Assembly (NCBI GenBank): GCA_900552525.1
Contig: UNSK01000039.1
Location: 1-18,148, forward strand
Reading direction: 5' to 3'
Source: Candidatus Gastranaerophilales bacterium
GTDB lineage: Bacteria; Cyanobacteriota; Vampirovibrionia; Gastranaerophilales; Gastranaerophilaceae
DNA: 18,148 nt
Part shown: one piece after another, positions 6,580 to 14,229 of the stretch
Layout: each line of letters begins with the position of its first letter
How positions within the stretch are numbered: position 1 is the stretch's first letter
The notes under the pieces: model-generated
Told to the model about the DNA's origin: nothing
The model's database searches: none
The model's input: only the letters and a program-made list of their open reading frames with translations
Position numbers and translations under genes: made by a program

Positions 6580-6613
6580 AAAAAGTCCTAAGCATTTCTG
6601 CTTAGGACTTTTT
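6580..6613 (+). terminator. Intrinsic terminator of the GGGtGRT operon
   Basis: AAAAGTCCTAAGCA (6581-6594) pairs perfectly with TGCTTAGGACTTTT (6599-6612) around a four-base loop, and the descending arm ends in five T. It is also palindromic enough to work in both directions. Confidence 0.93.
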
Positions 6614-6700
6614 ATGTTACTTTTTGTAAAATTTACTTTGCGAAACTAGCAAACTTTATTTTTACAGGATTTAATATAAAAAAGAAAGAAGGAGTATAAA

Positions 6701-7081
6701 ATGAAAATTCAAAAAATTACAACAAATTATCAAACAAAGAATAATACACAAAATTTTAAGGGATATGTTAATGGAAAATATTATGCAGATCACATAATCG
6801 CTGAAGCTAAAAAAGCAATGCATAACCCCAACTGGCAAAAAGAAATGAGAAATGAATATAAAGAATATTTTAAAGGATATGCAACCTGGCATGAAGGAAT
6901 TAAAGACCAAGGCGGTTCTACGACCAGAGCTATCGCAGGAATATTAACACTAGGAGCGTCTGAGGTTTTGGTTGCAGGAACAGCTACAATTGGTGCAGCC
7001 GCGAATCGAATAGGTGTAGAACAAAGAATTAGTGAAATAAAAGATTGCATTATTGACTTATTAAAATCAGGACAAGGATAG
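6701..7081 (+). CDS. Small glycine-rich protein with NFKGY N-terminus, partner of the AAA+ ATPase
   Basis: A 126-residue protein of no named family. A polar N-terminus (MKIQKITTNYQTK) leads to NFKGY at residues 18-22. A charged helical region follows with several aromatic residues (YKEYFKGYATWHEG). Residues about 72-104 form a Gly/Ala-rich hydrophobic stretch (IAGILTLGASEVLVAGTATIGAAA) that could be a membrane hairpin or glycine-zipper segment; an amphipathic helix ends the protein. There is no cleavable signal peptide. AGAAGGAG at 6686-6693 is a good ribosome-binding site. Only three bases separate its stop from the ATG of the AAA+ gene, whose ribosome-binding site lies in its last codons, so the two proteins are coupled and likely act together. 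Substrate, adaptor or pore subunit are all possible. Confidence 0.75.
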   Translation: MKIQKITTNYQTKNNTQNFKGYVNGKYYADHIIAEAKKAMHNPNWQKEMRNEYKEYFKGYATWHEGIKDQGGSTTRAIAGILTLGASEVLVAGTATIGAAANRIGVEQRISEIKDCIIDLLKSGQG

Positions 7082-7084
7082 CAA

Positions 7085-8257
7085 ATGCAAATTAATCCAA
7101 TGTATTATAATCAAGAAATTATAAATTTCAAAAATAAAACAGAATGTATTCAAAAAAAAGATAAATCTAATAAAAATATCGGAGTACATAATAAAATAGT
7201 TCATTATGCTGCAATAGGAACAATTGGCATTTTAGCAATTATCGCTCTTAAACGCACAACTAAAAACCGAATTGAGAAAATTGCACATGAGGTTATCATA
7301 GATGAGCAAATTAAAGAACGGAAGTATCTCTTCAAAAGATTTAGATTTGAAACATTCACAAACAATAACAGTGTAGCTTCAATTGATGAACTTGCCGGAT
7401 TAGAAGAACTTAAAACTTTTATAAATAAATATCAAACTTTTTCAAATAATAAATCAATAATGCTAGAACACAATGTTGAACCTTTTGCTTCCATTTTGTT
7501 ATGGGGAGTTCCAGGAACCGGTAAAACATCTGCAGCAATGGGAATTGCAAAGAAATTAGATGCAGATTTTATTAGATTAGATAAAGAACTTTTTGACTCA
7601 GAATTTATTTCAAAAGGCCCAAGACAGCTTGCTGAATATTTTAGAAATATAAAAGAACAGGCTCAAAAGAATCCAGAAAAAAAAATAGTAGTTTTTATGG
7701 ATGAAATTGACAGCACCATATCTATAGACATGGGAAAGGAAGCTAAGCAAGATGACGTTCTCATAAATACATTAAAGCAAGGAATAGTCGATTTACAACA
7801 AGAATGCAAAAATGTAATCTTTATTGGAGCAACAAACAAAGATCCAAACGGGCTGAAAAGCGACAACACTGCTGTTAGATTAAACACTGCAATTTTAAGC
7901 AGATTTAATTATCAGTTTGAATTAGATTTACCACAACCTAAAGATATTAAAGAAGCCTGGAACAAACTCATAAAAACACAAAGCGGTAAAGAAAAATTTA
8001 CTGATAAACAAAATGAAATCATTGCCCAAAAATTTCACAAACTTGGGATGTCCTACAGAGATATAAAAAACATTTCTAATAAATTAAACATTGATGATGC
8101 TGTTGAGTTTTGCAAAAAAGGCAGCTATAATTCTAAAAAGAATTTAATTGATGTCTTAAAAAATGATGAAAAAATCGGATATAATCACATCACAAAAACG
8201 AACATGGACAACAATAAAAAACTACAAATTATAAAAGAATTAGAAAAAGAGCTTTAA
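7085..8257 (+). CDS. Membrane-anchored AAA+ ATPase
   Basis: A 390-residue protein with one AAA+ domain. The order is: an N-terminal tail with INFKNK (13-18), one transmembrane segment at about 39-55 (IVHYAAIGTIGILAIIAL), a basic linker, then the ATPase core with Walker A GVPGTGKT (141-148), Walker B IVVFMDEID (201-209), sensor-1 GATN (N251) and an arginine-finger-like SRF (R273). A small helical C-terminal lid follows. All ATP-handling motifs look intact. There is no zinc-protease HExxH, so it is not FtsH; the layout (one membrane anchor plus one AAA domain) resembles Msp1/ATAD1-type or Bcs1-like remodelers, though a family assignment cannot be made by eye. It is coupled to the small glycine-rich gene. 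The stop codon is embedded in the ascending arm of the terminator at 8245-8278. Confidence 0.88.
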   Translation: MQINPMYYNQEIINFKNKTECIQKKDKSNKNIGVHNKIVHYAAIGTIGILAIIALKRTTKNRIEKIAHEVIIDEQIKERKYLFKRFRFETFTNNNSVASIDELAGLEELKTFINKYQTFSNNKSIMLEHNVEPFASILLWGVPGTGKTSAAMGIAKKLDADFIRLDKELFDSEFISKGPRQLAEYFRNIKEQAQKNPEKKIVVFMDEIDSTISIDMGKEAKQDDVLINTLKQGIVDLQQECKNVIFIGATNKDPNGLKSDNTAVRLNTAILSRFNYQFELDLPQPKDIKEAWNKLIKTQSGKEKFTDKQNEIIAQKFHKLGMSYRDIKNISNKLNIDDAVEFCKKGSYNSKKNLIDVLKNDEKIGYNHITKTNMDNNKKLQIIKELEKEL

Positions 8258-8278
8258 GTTTCGACTTAAAGCTCTTTT
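8245..8278. terminator. Bidirectional terminator between convergent genes
   Basis: A perfect 15-bp stem (8245-8259 with 8264-8278) is closed by a TTCG loop, the very stable UUCG tetraloop on the plus strand, with A/T runs at both ends. It serves the AAA+ gene on the plus strand and the 101-residue orphan on the minus strand. The AAA+ stop TAA (8255-8257) lies inside the stem. Confidence 0.92.
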
Positions 8279-8286
8279 AAAAGGAA

Positions 8287-8592
8287 TTATGCATTTATTT
8301 TCAAATTATTTGTAATACCGTTTATCAGTTCTTGTCCATTCTTCATTTTGCTCATATCAATTACTGAGGTTTTTGCTCCGGAATTTGCAAGAAGAAGATT
8401 TCCCTTTTGAGCAAGAACAACATCTCTGCCAACATAGTCAGCAACTTTTTCTATTTCAGCACTGTGATTTGCCAGCATTTCTCTTACATAATTATCAACC
8501 GGCAATTCTTTATTATTAACATCTCTTGCCAATTTAATTCTTGATACTGGTAACTTTGCACCAAAACCTACCGGATTAACATTCATATTCAT
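8287..8592 (-). CDS. Small orphan protein with GFGAK N-terminus
   Basis: A 101-residue protein without a recognised family. It opens MNMNVNPVGFGAKLPV, the short N-terminal style (Asn-rich, then F-G/K-x) also seen in the two genes across the terminator. The rest is mixed: a helix-like stretch (NYVREMLANHSAEIEKVADYVG), a beta-like hydrophobic segment with a glycine turn (DVVLAQKGNLLLANSG), and a polar C-terminal helix. It has no signal peptide or membrane segment and no cysteine. AAAGGAGA (8606-8599) seven bases upstream of ATG 8592 supports the start; a second ATG two codons later is possible. It has a candidate promoter with two direct repeats upstream and shares a terminator with the AAA+ gene. 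Function unknown. Confidence 0.72.
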   Translation of the reverse strand: MNMNVNPVGFGAKLPVSRIKLARDVNNKELPVDNYVREMLANHSAEIEKVADYVGRDVVLAQKGNLLLANSGAKTSVIDMSKMKNGQELINGITNNLKINA

Positions 8593-8640
8593 AAGAAATC
8601 TCCTTTACAGTTTCTACACATCTTGTTTAAACCCGCTGAA

Positions 8641-8673
8641 TAACAAAAGTTGCTAGTATGTTTAACAAAAGTT
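8641..8673 (-). promoter_or_regulatory. Direct-repeat promoter region of the 101-residue orphan
   Basis: TAACAAAAGTT occurs twice on the plus strand (8641-8651 and 8663-8673) with a 22-bp period, about two helical turns. Read on the minus strand the copies supply a possible -35 (TTGTTA) and -10 (TGTTAT) spaced by 17 bp, both only 4/6 matches, so either a weak promoter or a pair of regulator half-sites. Confidence 0.35.
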
Positions 8674-9911
8674 TACGAATTAAAAACTTCAAACGTATTT
8701 TTGATAACTTCATACCCTTTTAGCAAGGTTTTGTAGTCAACTTTTTCAGCAGCAGAATGCATATTGTAAACATCCGCCAATCCTAAGAGCACCGGCATAA
8801 AAAATTCGCCATTTGCATTTTTATTATGGCAGTATATATGAGTTTCAGCACCAGCGTGGAATGATTCAATAACATTTTGAATACCGGCTTTTTTACAGGC
8901 TTCTGTATGAACTCTTTCAATCCTGTCATCTTCAGCTTTTTCAAAAGGGAGCAGATGAATTTCAAACTCGATTTGAGCTTCTGCTAGTCCTTTATATTTT
9001 TGATTAAATTTATCTACAATTGACTGCATTACCCCCTTAAGTTCTTCTTCCTTTTCTACAGAAGCGCTTCGTATTGAATAAGAAGCCATCCCAAGAGTAT
9101 TAATTATATTCGTAGAAGTTTTTTTCATAATTTCTGTTATATAATCATTTGTCTTAATTCCTTTTTCTACAATTGCTGAAATAGAGTTTTGAACACCTCC
9201 TGCCACAATAGCACCAAGATTACATGATGTTATAACACCTGTTTCATCAGAATAGTAAGCCCCCTGTGGAAATTCTGCCAACAGTTCTGCTATCATCTTA
9301 GCAGCATTCAATCTGGTTTCATCACCTATATCAATTCCAGAGTGTCCGCCTTTAAGCCCTCTTACAGTAATTTTTGCATTCGTATAACTTGCTCCGGATA
9401 TTTGCAGCTGCCCGAGTTTATCCGCATCGCAAACAAGAATATATTTAGATTTAATTTTATCAAACTCAACGTGTTCTACCCCGCTCATGCCGGTTTCTTC
9501 ATCACGTGTAAAAGTTATTTCCAACCCGCCGCCAGCATTAATTTTGCCTTCAGTAATATCCTTTGCGAGTTTCAAAGCGCATGCAACACCAACTTTATCG
9601 TCAGCTCCGAGAGTTCTTCCCTCTGCTTTTATAAAGTCCCCATCCAGATAAATATTTACAGGGCTGTCATCACCGACCACATCCATATGTGAAGATAGCA
9701 TAAGCGGCTCTTTTGAAGAATCTGAACCGGGTACTCTAATATAAACATTACCATAACTATCTTTTCTGGCATTTATATTATTTTCAGCACAGAAATTTAA
9801 AATCCATTCAATAACTTTTTCTTCTTTTAAAGATGGTGATGGTATTGAAACCAGCTTACAAAAAATATCTAAAACTTCATTATCTTTTCTTAAGTTATTT
9901 AAATTCATCAT
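8673..9911 (-). CDS. M20 family metallopeptidase, peptidase T-like
   Basis: A 412-residue cytoplasmic zinc peptidase predicted to cleave short peptides. Metal ligands and catalytic residues fall in M20 order: SSHMDVV (H75, D77), LGADDK (D104 bridging), RDEETG (E138 general base and E139), CDADK (D162) and YNMHSAAE (H385). The dimerisation lid lies between about 185 and 295, opening with LKGGHSG. Length matches PepT (about 410). PepT-like tripeptidase is the best guess from the GADDK and DEETG wording, but a dipeptidase of the same clan cannot be excluded. AAAGGAG lies only two bases before the first ATG (9911) and five before the second (9908), so translation more probably starts at the second Met. 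It follows the 62-residue gene by 54 nt and may be in the same operon. Confidence 0.9.
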   Translation of the reverse strand: MMNLNNLRKDNEVLDIFCKLVSIPSPSLKEEKVIEWILNFCAENNINARKDSYGNVYIRVPGSDSSKEPLMLSSHMDVVGDDSPVNIYLDGDFIKAEGRTLGADDKVGVACALKLAKDITEGKINAGGGLEITFTRDEETGMSGVEHVEFDKIKSKYILVCDADKLGQLQISGASYTNAKITVRGLKGGHSGIDIGDETRLNAAKMIAELLAEFPQGAYYSDETGVITSCNLGAIVAGGVQNSISAIVEKGIKTNDYITEIMKKTSTNIINTLGMASYSIRSASVEKEEELKGVMQSIVDKFNQKYKGLAEAQIEFEIHLLPFEKAEDDRIERVHTEACKKAGIQNVIESFHAGAETHIYCHNKNANGEFFMPVLLGLADVYNMHSAAEKVDYKTLLKGYEVIKNTFEVFNS

Positions 9912-9965
9912 TTCTCCTTTATCCTCAGGTTCGTAGTTTCACTTCAAAAGCTATTATATTTACCC

Positions 9966-10154
9966 CTAGCCCCCTCTAAAAAATCTTTGATTAGTTCCGC
10001 CTTCGCCAACGCGCACCCTTACAGAGCGCAGGCATTTCGGGCAGCGGCCGACATAAGCAGTTCCGTCTTTCGTTTTATAAATTCTTCCGTAAACACCGCA
10101 GCAATCGAACCATATTCCTAAGAATGCTCTTTTCTGTTTATTTTCATCTTCCAC
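9966..10154 (-). CDS. Small four-cysteine (zinc-ribbon-like) protein
   Basis: A 62-residue basic protein with a CC pair (C18, C19) and a CPKC knuckle (C38, C41) about 20 residues apart, which is the layout of a small zinc ribbon. Between them lies an aromatic/basic strand (YGRIYKTKDGTAYVGR), and SVRVRVG follows. Function is not known to me; nucleic-acid or protein binding through zinc is inferred. The start is a GTG at 10154: it lies 8 nt after AAGGA and overlaps the end of the glycosidase gene by 11 bp, implying coupled translation. An ATG at 10147 is in another frame. The last codons are G-rich and run into the repeated GGGGTAAAT element. Confidence 0.72.
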   Translation of the reverse strand: MEDENKQKRAFLGIWFDCCGVYGRIYKTKDGTAYVGRCPKCLRSVRVRVGEGGTNQRFFRGG

Positions 10155-11955
10155 GCTTATTATCCTTATTTTGAGCAGGGCTTCCTGTTATAAACACTTC
10201 TTTTCCGTTTGGTTTAAATATACTTTCTGTCAAAGTTCCTAAATAAGTATCGTTAAGGTGCGCATAATCAAATATGATAATACCGCCTAATGAATATCTG
10301 CGAGAGGCATGAATTTGTTTTATCAAATCAGAGGTTGCACCATTCATAAATGTTACGAAGAGCCCGGCATAAAGCTTTGTACTAGCAGATTTATTTCGCA
10401 GAACTTCATCCATAAGGCCCATTGCAGTTTTGTCATCACAGGTTAAAAACAGAGGAGTAAAGCCATCTACAAAATTATTCATAGACCATGTTCTCCAATC
10501 TTGAAGTTTTGTATCTAAGGCTATCGCACGGTTTGGAAATATTACAGCAGTAATAGCAATATTATTGTACCTGCACAGTACACTAACCCGCCTTACAAAG
10601 CTTGTTACTTTATTACATCTATAAAACTTCCATTGATACCATAAAGGATCACTTAATTTTAAATCGATTGGATCGACGCCGTACATTCTCTTAAATTCTG
10701 CACGCGCATATGGAGTATACCCCCATGTTGAAGCTTCATAAGAAGAGTATTTAGGTTCTAAAGACTGAGGATATCTTATATAATCTAAATTTATTCCATC
10801 TGGCTTATATCTTGTTACAATTTCGCACAATAATTCGTAAAGGAAATTTTGTACATCAGGATTTGCAGGGTCAATAAAGTATCCGTTATGTTCTGAGATA
10901 GAATAAGGTATAGAGTTTGAACCTACACTCTTTTTAGGGTAATTAGCCCATTCCGGATGCTTAGCAAGAATATATTCAGCATTTGTTTCCGGAGGTTTGT
11001 TCCCTACATAGAAAGTTTCAAACCAGATGTTAACTTTAATACCGCGCCTATGTGCCTCATTAATCCATATTTTTAAAGGATCGAAACCGACAAACTCCTC
11101 ATTCTGACGGATAAATCCGTATCTTGTCATTGTCTGTGACGGGAATATTGTTTTGCCATGATAATATGTTTCAAGGAAAATATTATTTATTCCTGCTTCT
11201 GCCAGCTGGTCCAAAGTTTTTATAATATCTTTTTCATTATAAAAAGTAGGCCTTATCCATACACCTTTTAATTCGGTTGAATCATAAGGTATTACTGTAG
11301 ACATAGCAAGATTAGCAAATTCGATAGCACGAGAAGCGTATTTTTGCGAGTCTTCACTGTTTTTTTGAGCTTTTTGTATATAATCATTTGCTTTGGAAAT
11401 ATTTTGTTCTGTTCTTCTTGGATTGTAATTTGCAGAATTTTGAATATAATAAAGCATCATATTCTGCACTTCCTTAATACGTTCTCTGGCTGTATAAAGA
11501 AAAGTATCAGAGGTTACATAAGAAGTAATTGTTTTCTTTTCCAAATCAATTGAAATCTTAGTTCCCACCATTATATTTTCGTTTATCCATTTTTTTGCCT
11601 GTCCGTGGCCGCTTATAATAAGCCCATTTGCCGGAATTAAAGAATCTGCACCGCTTAAAGAGGTTACTGTATCTCCTACAACAACAGCTTCAGTTCCATA
11701 TTCATTAGTGTTTGTTCTGTAGCCAAACGCTGGAGTATAGATTACCAATTGATTAGAGCCTCGAAGTCCTGGATAGTTAAAGCCTTTCAGATTAGTACTT
11801 ACTTTGGGGTCAATTACATCTATACGGTGCATCGATTGGTTAAATATGATCTCGTTATTCTTAGTAACATAAGGAGAATAGACATTTTGTGCAAAAGACG
11901 TCCCGCACAATAAGAAAAATATTGATATTATAAATAGCCAGACTCTGCTCTTCAT
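10144..11955 (-). CDS. Secreted family-10-like glycosyl hydrolase (GHL10, DUF187)
   Basis: A secreted protein of about 603 residues. I place the start at ATG 11955, where MKSRVWLFIISIFFLLCGTSFAQ is a clear Sec signal peptide; an upstream in-frame TTG at 12006 would put 17 polar residues before it and lacks a ribosome-binding site. The first domain (VIYTPAFGYRTNTNEYGTEAVV...IISGHGQAKKWI) is the segment that often precedes GHL10 domains. After a coiled-coil-like linker, the GHL10 TIM-barrel begins at LKGVWIRPTFYNEKDI and continues with GINNIFLETYYHG, IKVNIWFETFYVG and DGINLDYIRYPQ, where the acids fit barrel catalytic positions. Members such as YngK are presumed to act on cell-wall or exopolysaccharide glycans; the substrate is unproven. 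It lies next to a PMT-like glycosyltransferase, hinting at a shared envelope-glycan role. Confidence 0.87.
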   Translation of the reverse strand: MKSRVWLFIISIFFLLCGTSFAQNVYSPYVTKNNEIIFNQSMHRIDVIDPKVSTNLKGFNYPGLRGSNQLVIYTPAFGYRTNTNEYGTEAVVVGDTVTSLSGADSLIPANGLIISGHGQAKKWINENIMVGTKISIDLEKKTITSYVTSDTFLYTARERIKEVQNMMLYYIQNSANYNPRRTEQNISKANDYIQKAQKNSEDSQKYASRAIEFANLAMSTVIPYDSTELKGVWIRPTFYNEKDIIKTLDQLAEAGINNIFLETYYHGKTIFPSQTMTRYGFIRQNEEFVGFDPLKIWINEAHRRGIKVNIWFETFYVGNKPPETNAEYILAKHPEWANYPKKSVGSNSIPYSISEHNGYFIDPANPDVQNFLYELLCEIVTRYKPDGINLDYIRYPQSLEPKYSSYEASTWGYTPYARAEFKRMYGVDPIDLKLSDPLWYQWKFYRCNKVTSFVRRVSVLCRYNNIAITAVIFPNRAIALDTKLQDWRTWSMNNFVDGFTPLFLTCDDKTAMGLMDEVLRNKSASTKLYAGLFVTFMNGATSDLIKQIHASRRYSLGGIIIFDYAHLNDTYLGTLTESIFKPNGKEVFITGSPAQNKDNKRGR

Positions 11956-11977
11956 CCCTTTTGGTCCTCTAGAAACT

Positions 11978-12006
11978 ATTATAGCCCTATAATTATATAA
12001 ATACAA
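11978..12006 (-). promoter_or_regulatory. Internal promoter for the GHL10 gene
   Basis: On the minus strand TTGTAT (12006-12001) and a perfect TATAAT (11983-11978) are separated by 17 bp, giving a start near 11971 and a short leader containing AGAGGA. It would let the glycosidase, the 62-residue gene and the peptidase be expressed independently of folE2. Confidence 0.55.
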
Positions 12007-12011
12007 GATTT

Positions 12012-13430
12012 TTATTTTACAGAAATCTTAGCCAGATAAGCAGATTTTAAATTATATTCATTCAGCAAAACAGAATTTTTATCTACCCATTCTTTGAATG
12101 CATTGATATCTTTATCATAAGTCCATGTACCTTTAACAAACAACAAGTAATAAGTTCCCCTTTTCAAATTTTCTAAGTCTGTCAGCAGATATTTTTCTGA
12201 GAACTTTTCATTGTCAGGATAAGTACCTGCAATAGCCTCCGGTAAATTATAAATTCTTGAATAATAGCTGTAAGCCGTTAAAGATCCATAATATAAATAT
12301 ATTGGAGCTTCATCACTCTTCATTGTAACAATTGCAAGAAGAGGTTTTACATCTTGCCTTAAATAGCTTACATTTCCTGAAGTAAACTCTTTTACAAAAT
12401 TGAAATATCCTCCGGTAAAAAAGAGAACAGATATTAATACACAAACAAAAGATTTCCATTCCTTTTTTAAATTATCAAGAGGGTATATGCTTACTATTAT
12501 TAAAAACGGCAACAAGAAGAGGGCAAGTCTGCGCTCAAATGGATAAAGCTTTAAATATGCTGCAAGAAGAGTTAATGTAAAAACACTAAATATCTGCACA
12601 AAACAAAATCTATTTCTTTTATATAAATAATAAAAACCTGCAATCAGCAAAAACAGCAATAATAAAGGGAATGAATAATACTGAAAAAGAAAATCAAAAT
12701 TAATTTTGTAAATTTCTATAGAGAATATTTCAAACCCCTTTTTCCAATACTCCGAAAGATAAGCTGAAGAGTGAGTTTTTCCCAAATTTAATACTCCATA
12801 CGCTAAAGTACACAAACCAGCAGGAACCAAAGACAAAAGTATTTTGTCTTTGCATTTGCAGCAAATGCAAACCGTTAAGTAAAATGCTGCTATTGTTATA
12901 TAGGCCGGATACGAAAATAAAACACAAAAAGCCCACACAACCCCGAGCCCCAGCCACTGCTTAAGAGATAACTCTTTTTTTAAAACTTTGCTAGAAATTA
13001 GCAGAATTAATATTGAAATACATACGTCAGAAGAGTATTGTTTAAAGACCTGTGCATAAAACAAGAGCTGATATGATATTCCGAATGTAAAAAGAGCTGT
13101 AGCCCTTGCCAGACGGGTTTGAAAAATTTCTTTTGATAAGAGGTAAAATAGGTAAACAGAAATAAGGCTTGATAAAAACGGAATAAAACGAAAACAAAGT
13201 TCATTTATACCAAAATTGGAAACAAATTTGCTTAAAGCCAGAAACAAGTATGGAGCTGATTGAAAATAATTAAGCGGCAAGAATAAGCCCAAATAATTCC
13301 GTTCAAAAATATTTTGTGCAAGAAGAATTTCGTCTGTAAAAAATGAATTATTTATCAGATACGCATCAATTCTTAAATAAATTGCAAGCGCAAAGATTAT
13401 CACTAAAATAAACTTGTAGCTCCGGTTCAA
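12012..13430 (-). CDS. Multi-pass membrane glycosyltransferase, GT39/PMT-like
   Basis: A 472-residue integral membrane protein with roughly ten hydrophobic segments over residues 5-340 and a soluble C-terminal domain of about 120 residues, the architecture of PMT/ArnT-type GT-C transferases that use polyprenyl-phosphate sugars. The first extracytoplasmic loop has FFTDE, matching the catalytic acidic pair of the family, followed by the aromatic NYFQSAPYLFLALSKF segment that PMT_2 proteins share. Acceptor (protein, lipid or glycan) is unknown. The start is a TTG at 13430, five bases after the folE2 stop; GAGGGG in the last folE2 codons is a well-placed ribosome-binding site. A later GTG would remove the basic N-terminus before the first helix, so TTG is preferred. 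Confidence 0.82.
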   Translation of the reverse strand: MNRSYKFILVIIFALAIYLRIDAYLINNSFFTDEILLAQNIFERNYLGLFLPLNYFQSAPYLFLALSKFVSNFGINELCFRFIPFLSSLISVYLFYLLSKEIFQTRLARATALFTFGISYQLLFYAQVFKQYSSDVCISILILLISSKVLKKELSLKQWLGLGVVWAFCVLFSYPAYITIAAFYLTVCICCKCKDKILLSLVPAGLCTLAYGVLNLGKTHSSAYLSEYWKKGFEIFSIEIYKINFDFLFQYYSFPLLLLFLLIAGFYYLYKRNRFCFVQIFSVFTLTLLAAYLKLYPFERRLALFLLPFLIIVSIYPLDNLKKEWKSFVCVLISVLFFTGGYFNFVKEFTSGNVSYLRQDVKPLLAIVTMKSDEAPIYLYYGSLTAYSYYSRIYNLPEAIAGTYPDNEKFSEKYLLTDLENLKRGTYYLLFVKGTWTYDKDINAFKEWVDKNSVLLNEYNLKSAYLAKISVK

Positions 13431-13435
13431 GCCCC

Positions 13436-14227
13436 CTACCCCTCATATTGATAAGCCCAGGCAGAATGATTATGAATACTCTCCAGTGACTCACATTCAA
13501 CTTCAAATGAATCAATAATGTCATTATTTCTTAACAAAAGAACAACATCGCGAAGAACATCTTCAACAAACTTAGGATTATCATACGCTCTTTCAGTAAC
13601 ATATTTTTCATCTTCTCTCTTTAAAAGCGGATAAAGTTCCGAAGATGCACATTTTTCAACATCCCTAACCAAATCTTCAATCCATATATGTTCGTCTTCA
13701 GGATAAGTTACTTTGATAGAAACAATAGCTCTTTGATTATGCGCCCCGTATTCCGAAATTTCCTTAGAGCAAGGGCACAGAGTCGTTACAGGAACTTTAA
13801 CTCCAAGGAAAAATCTATATTCTTCATCCTCTTCGCCATAATTATCAAGAATACCTTCAAAAAAACAGTCGTAGCACATTGGTGCAGAAATTCCCGTAAC
13901 CGGCGATTTTTTATTAATAAAATACTTGAAATCAAACTTCAAATACCCGCACTTTGCATCTAGTTTTTGAACAATGGCTTCAACACATCCTTTAATATCA
14001 ATACCGAGAGTTTTTTTGCTTCGCCATTCGTTTAAAACTTCTACAAAACGTGACATATGAGTACCCTTATAATGTGCAGGCAGTGTAACACCGGCAGTTG
14101 CAACAGAATATATTACAATATCCTCCGCATCCTTCCGCTGTATTGCCAGAGGGAGCTCAAGACCTTTTATACCTACCTTTTGTATTTCTACACCGCGTGT
14201 GTCAGATTGATTCTGAACATCTTTCAT
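13436..14227 (-). CDS. folE2: GTP cyclohydrolase I, FolE2 type (GCYH-IB)
   Basis: FolE2 converts GTP to 7,8-dihydroneopterin triphosphate, the entry step of folate (and queuosine) synthesis. At 263 residues it has normal length. Family markers are the opening DVQNQSDTRGVEIQKVGI (3-20), LPAHYKGTHMSRF (49-61), the CPCSKEISEYGAHNQR block (151-166) with C151/C153 and H163, and the TERAYDNPKFVEDVLRD segment before the C-terminus. The type IB enzyme is metal-flexible and often used by organisms that face zinc limitation or lack FolE1. It is preceded by the 107-residue duplicated protein with a two-base gap and followed by the glycosyltransferase with a five-base gap, so it is in the middle of an operon. 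Its ribosome-binding site (GAAGGGGTGG) lies in the last codons of the upstream gene. Confidence 0.96.
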   Translation of the reverse strand: MKDVQNQSDTRGVEIQKVGIKGLELPLAIQRKDAEDIVIYSVATAGVTLPAHYKGTHMSRFVEVLNEWRSKKTLGIDIKGCVEAIVQKLDAKCGYLKFDFKYFINKKSPVTGISAPMCYDCFFEGILDNYGEEDEEYRFFLGVKVPVTTLCPCSKEISEYGAHNQRAIVSIKVTYPEDEHIWIEDLVRDVEKCASSELYPLLKREDEKYVTERAYDNPKFVEDVLRDVVLLLRNNDIIDSFEVECESLESIHNHSAWAYQYEG

Positions 14228-14229
14228 TA

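Noticed and set aside
6335..6595. Minus-strand open frame antisense to the GGGtGRT gene
   Set aside because: Low-complexity His/Ser/Asn translation, typical of the complement of a codon-biased gene.
9342..9692. Plus-strand open frame of 116 codons
   Set aside because: It is entirely antisense to the M20 peptidase with no start signals or family resemblance.
12004..12006. TTG at 12006 as start of the GHL10 gene
   Set aside because: No ribosome-binding site, it coincides with a promoter -35 box, and it would put a polar leader before the signal peptide.
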